From: Candidatus Electrothrix marina
Lineage (GTDB): Bacteria > Desulfobacterota > Desulfobulbia > Desulfobulbales > Desulfobulbaceae
Reading direction: 5' to 3'
Assembly (NCBI GenBank): GCA_004028495.1
Contig: MTKS01000126.1
Span: 1-5,532, forward strand
Length of the DNA stretch: 5,532 nt
How positions within the stretch are numbered: the stretch's first letter is position 1; each line of letters begins with the position of its first letter. The translations under genes and the position numbers were made by a program. A model generated the notes under the pieces. That model saw only the letters and a list, made by a program, of their open reading frames with translations. It was not told where the DNA came from and did not search any database. Of the stretch, positions 4,587-5,532 are shown piece after piece.

Positions 4587-4868
4587 CTACTCCTCAATAA
4601 GAACTTCCTTGAGTGACTTGCTCATCGTGAAATGCAACGTTTTTCTTGCCGGAATATCCATCATTTTGCCGGTTTTCGGATTCTTTGTGGTACGCGGCTT
4701 GCGCGTTCTCACGGAAAAACTGCCGAATCCCCGAATTTCAACCCGTCTTCCTTCCGTCAGAGCCTGAGTTATATTTTCCAATATAATATCGACAGCCTGA
4801 GCTACATCCTGTTTATAGTAGCCGCCTAACTGCTCAGTAACCTCACTTACTAATTCACGCTTGAGCAT
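4587..4868 (-). CDS. ihfB: Integration host factor beta subunit (IHF/HU family DNA-bending protein)
   Basis: A 93-residue nucleoid protein of standard length. It bends DNA as a dimer and supports recombination, replication and sigma-54 promoter control. Residues 43-51 (VEIRGFGSF) match the IHF-beta RIEIRGFGSF block. The DNA-gripping arm spans about 54-76, with RKPRTTKNPKTGK and the intercalating proline P64. The C-terminal helix is in KTLHFTMSKSLKEVL (76-90). Two small departures stand out: K62 replaces the usual Arg of RNPKTG, and MSK replaces the common PGK/AGK before the last helix. The start at 4868 has AAGGGA 6 nt upstream. The gene follows rpsA on the same strand, as in many proteobacteria, which favours ihfB over plain HU. 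A diverged HU remains possible. Confidence 0.88.
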   Translation of the reverse strand: MLKRELVSEVTEQLGGYYKQDVAQAVDIILENITQALTEGRRVEIRGFGSFSVRTRKPRTTKNPKTGKMMDIPARKTLHFTMSKSLKEVLIEE

Positions 4869-4899
4869 GTTGTGTCCCTTTTAAATAAATCTGTAATTG

Positions 4900-4927
4900 A
4901 TCATAATTCGTCATATCACCGCTGCAA
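4900..4927 (-). promoter_or_regulatory. Possible ihfB promoter between rpsA and ihfB
   Basis: On the minus strand, TTGCAG (plus 4922-4927) is followed after 16 bp by TATGAT (4900-4905, 5 of 6 consensus bases). A start near 4893 would give a leader of about 25 nt carrying the AAGGGA site. The -35 is weak. It could give ihfB expression independent of rpsA. Confidence 0.4.
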
Positions 4928-4947
4928 ACGGTGCTCCTGCAGGTGTG

Positions 4948-5016
4948 TTCCTGTTATGCACCAACAGGAAAGGGTACGACTTCCTGTTCAATACAGCAAC
5001 AAAAAGTCATACCCTT
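4948..5016 (-). repeat. Cluster of competing hairpins in the rpsA-ihfB intergenic region
   Basis: Three 8-nt units alternate: TTCCTGTT (4948-4955), AACAGGAA (4963-4970), TTCCTGTT (4981-4988). The middle one can pair with either neighbour, giving two exclusive hairpins. A longer 13-bp stem, 4970-4982 with 5004-5016, contains one G-U pair in the minus-strand RNA. It overlaps the 4963-4970/4981-4988 hairpin and excludes it, but leaves 4948-4970 almost free to fold. No long T-run follows, so this is not a standard terminator. It may attenuate, process or protect the rpsA 3' end. Confidence 0.6.
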
Positions 5017-5043
5017 CAGGTTGGGCCGCCAACAAAGAAAGCG

Positions 5044-5532
5044 TTATTTATCGGAAGATTCCTCTTCCTCTTTTTCTTCCTCGGTACCGGCAGCAGCCTT
5101 CAGCAGATCGCCGAAGGTGGAAGGCCCTGAGCTGGCTTTAGTCGCTGCCTGCTGCTTCTGGGGAGCCTCCTGGGTACTGCTGTCCGCACCTCCTTCCGTC
5201 TCATCCCCTTCCAAGGCCTTGAGAGAAAGACCGATTTTGCGGTCAGCAGCAGATACATTAATAACAGCCGTCTTCAACATATCCCCCACATTAAACATTC
5301 CAACCGGGGTTTTGATTTTTTCACGGCTGATTTCAGAAACATGCACCAATCCCTCAATACCCTCTTCAAGCTGAACAAAAACGCCGAAGTCGGTGATATT
5401 GGTGATCTTTCCTTCAACCAGGCTGCCGGTGGGATAATTGCTCACCGCCGCCTGCCAAGGATCCGGCTCCAGCTGTTTTACACCGAGGGAAAAGCGCTCG
5501 TTTTCCTTATCGATCTTCAGCACAACAGCCTG
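5044..5532 (-). CDS. rpsA: 30S ribosomal protein S1, C-terminal part (cut by the window edge)
   Basis: 162 residues of the 3' end; the 5' part lies beyond 5532, so no start is given. S1 binds mRNA on the small ribosomal subunit and helps initiation. The fragment opens with the end of one S1 repeat (VVLKIDKENERFSLGVKQLE, 3-22) and the DPW linker that usually precedes the next. A complete S1/OB-fold domain then runs from GSLVEGKITNITDFGVFVQL to DRKIGLSLKAL, with the typical GLVHVSEIS core. The final ~55 residues are a low-complexity tail, rich in Gln/Ala/Ser and then in acidic EEEKEEEE-type runs. Such tails vary between species. The repeated DPW-S1 architecture and the ihfB neighbour separate it from single-S1-domain proteins such as Pnp. 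Confidence 0.93.
   Translation of the reverse strand, partial: QAVVLKIDKENERFSLGVKQLEPDPWQAAVSNYPTGSLVEGKITNITDFGVFVQLEEGIEGLVHVSEISREKIKTPVGMFNVGDMLKTAVINVSAADRKIGLSLKALEGDETEGGADSSTQEAPQKQQAATKASSGPSTFGDLLKAAAGTEEEKEEEESSDK

Noticed and set aside
4931..5374. Plus-strand frames of 77-147 residues opposite rpsA and its downstream region
   Set aside because: They are antisense to the clear S1 coding sequence or to the hairpin region and show only Ser/Pro-rich low-complexity translation.

Overview
The window is bacterial, 5532 bp. A conserved housekeeping end (rpsA then ihfB, minus strand) faces an accessory stretch that starts just after a tRNA-Lys/tRNA-Glu pair. The rpsA-ihfB neighbourhood, the LolD-type ABC ATPase and the DUF1302-like outer-membrane barrel point to a Gram-negative proteobacterium. 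My best guess is a Desulfobulbales-like deltaproteobacterium. That placement is inference from general resemblance, not from any search.

Layout. (1) 1-257: a strong promoter, tRNA-Lys(UUU), tRNA-Glu(UUC) and an intrinsic terminator form a complete plus-strand tRNA operon. (2) 258-674: no convincing gene. (3) 675-1297, minus: a toxin-antitoxin pair, with a YhaV-family RNase toxin preceded by an unusually short antitoxin whose stop overlaps the toxin start (TAATG). A promoter is visible, and two inverted 10-bp boxes lie 84 bp apart around it. (4) 1298-2301: an AT-rich intergenic stretch with one possible 43-residue ORF and many repeats and hairpins. The most striking are two related structured units, at 1835-1908 and 2180-2258. 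They share near-identical 13-15 bp inverted arms with one covarying base pair, and each has a TTGAC-type -35 hexamer 30-31 nt upstream. The second looks like a complete small RNA gene: promoter, folded body, U-tract. (5) 2302-2499, minus: a 65-residue ribbon-helix-helix-like protein with a perfect Shine-Dalgarno and a GGTACA-N3-TGTACC palindrome in its promoter.

(6) 2775-4439, plus: a LolD/MacB-type ABC ATPase whose last ~20 codons are shifted by one missing base, followed at once by an outer-membrane beta-barrel protein. The permease that such ATPases normally serve is absent, so this is probably a decayed or rearranged export operon. (7) 4476-5532, minus: the 3' part of rpsA (ribosomal protein S1), a 175-bp intergenic region rich in competing hairpins, ihfB (IHF beta / HU family) and an intrinsic terminator.

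The most interesting items are the twin GAAGGYAATTAAAA units, the short YhaV antitoxin with its paired boxes, and the hairpin cluster between rpsA and ihfB. All assignments come from reading the sequence; no database search or folding program was run.
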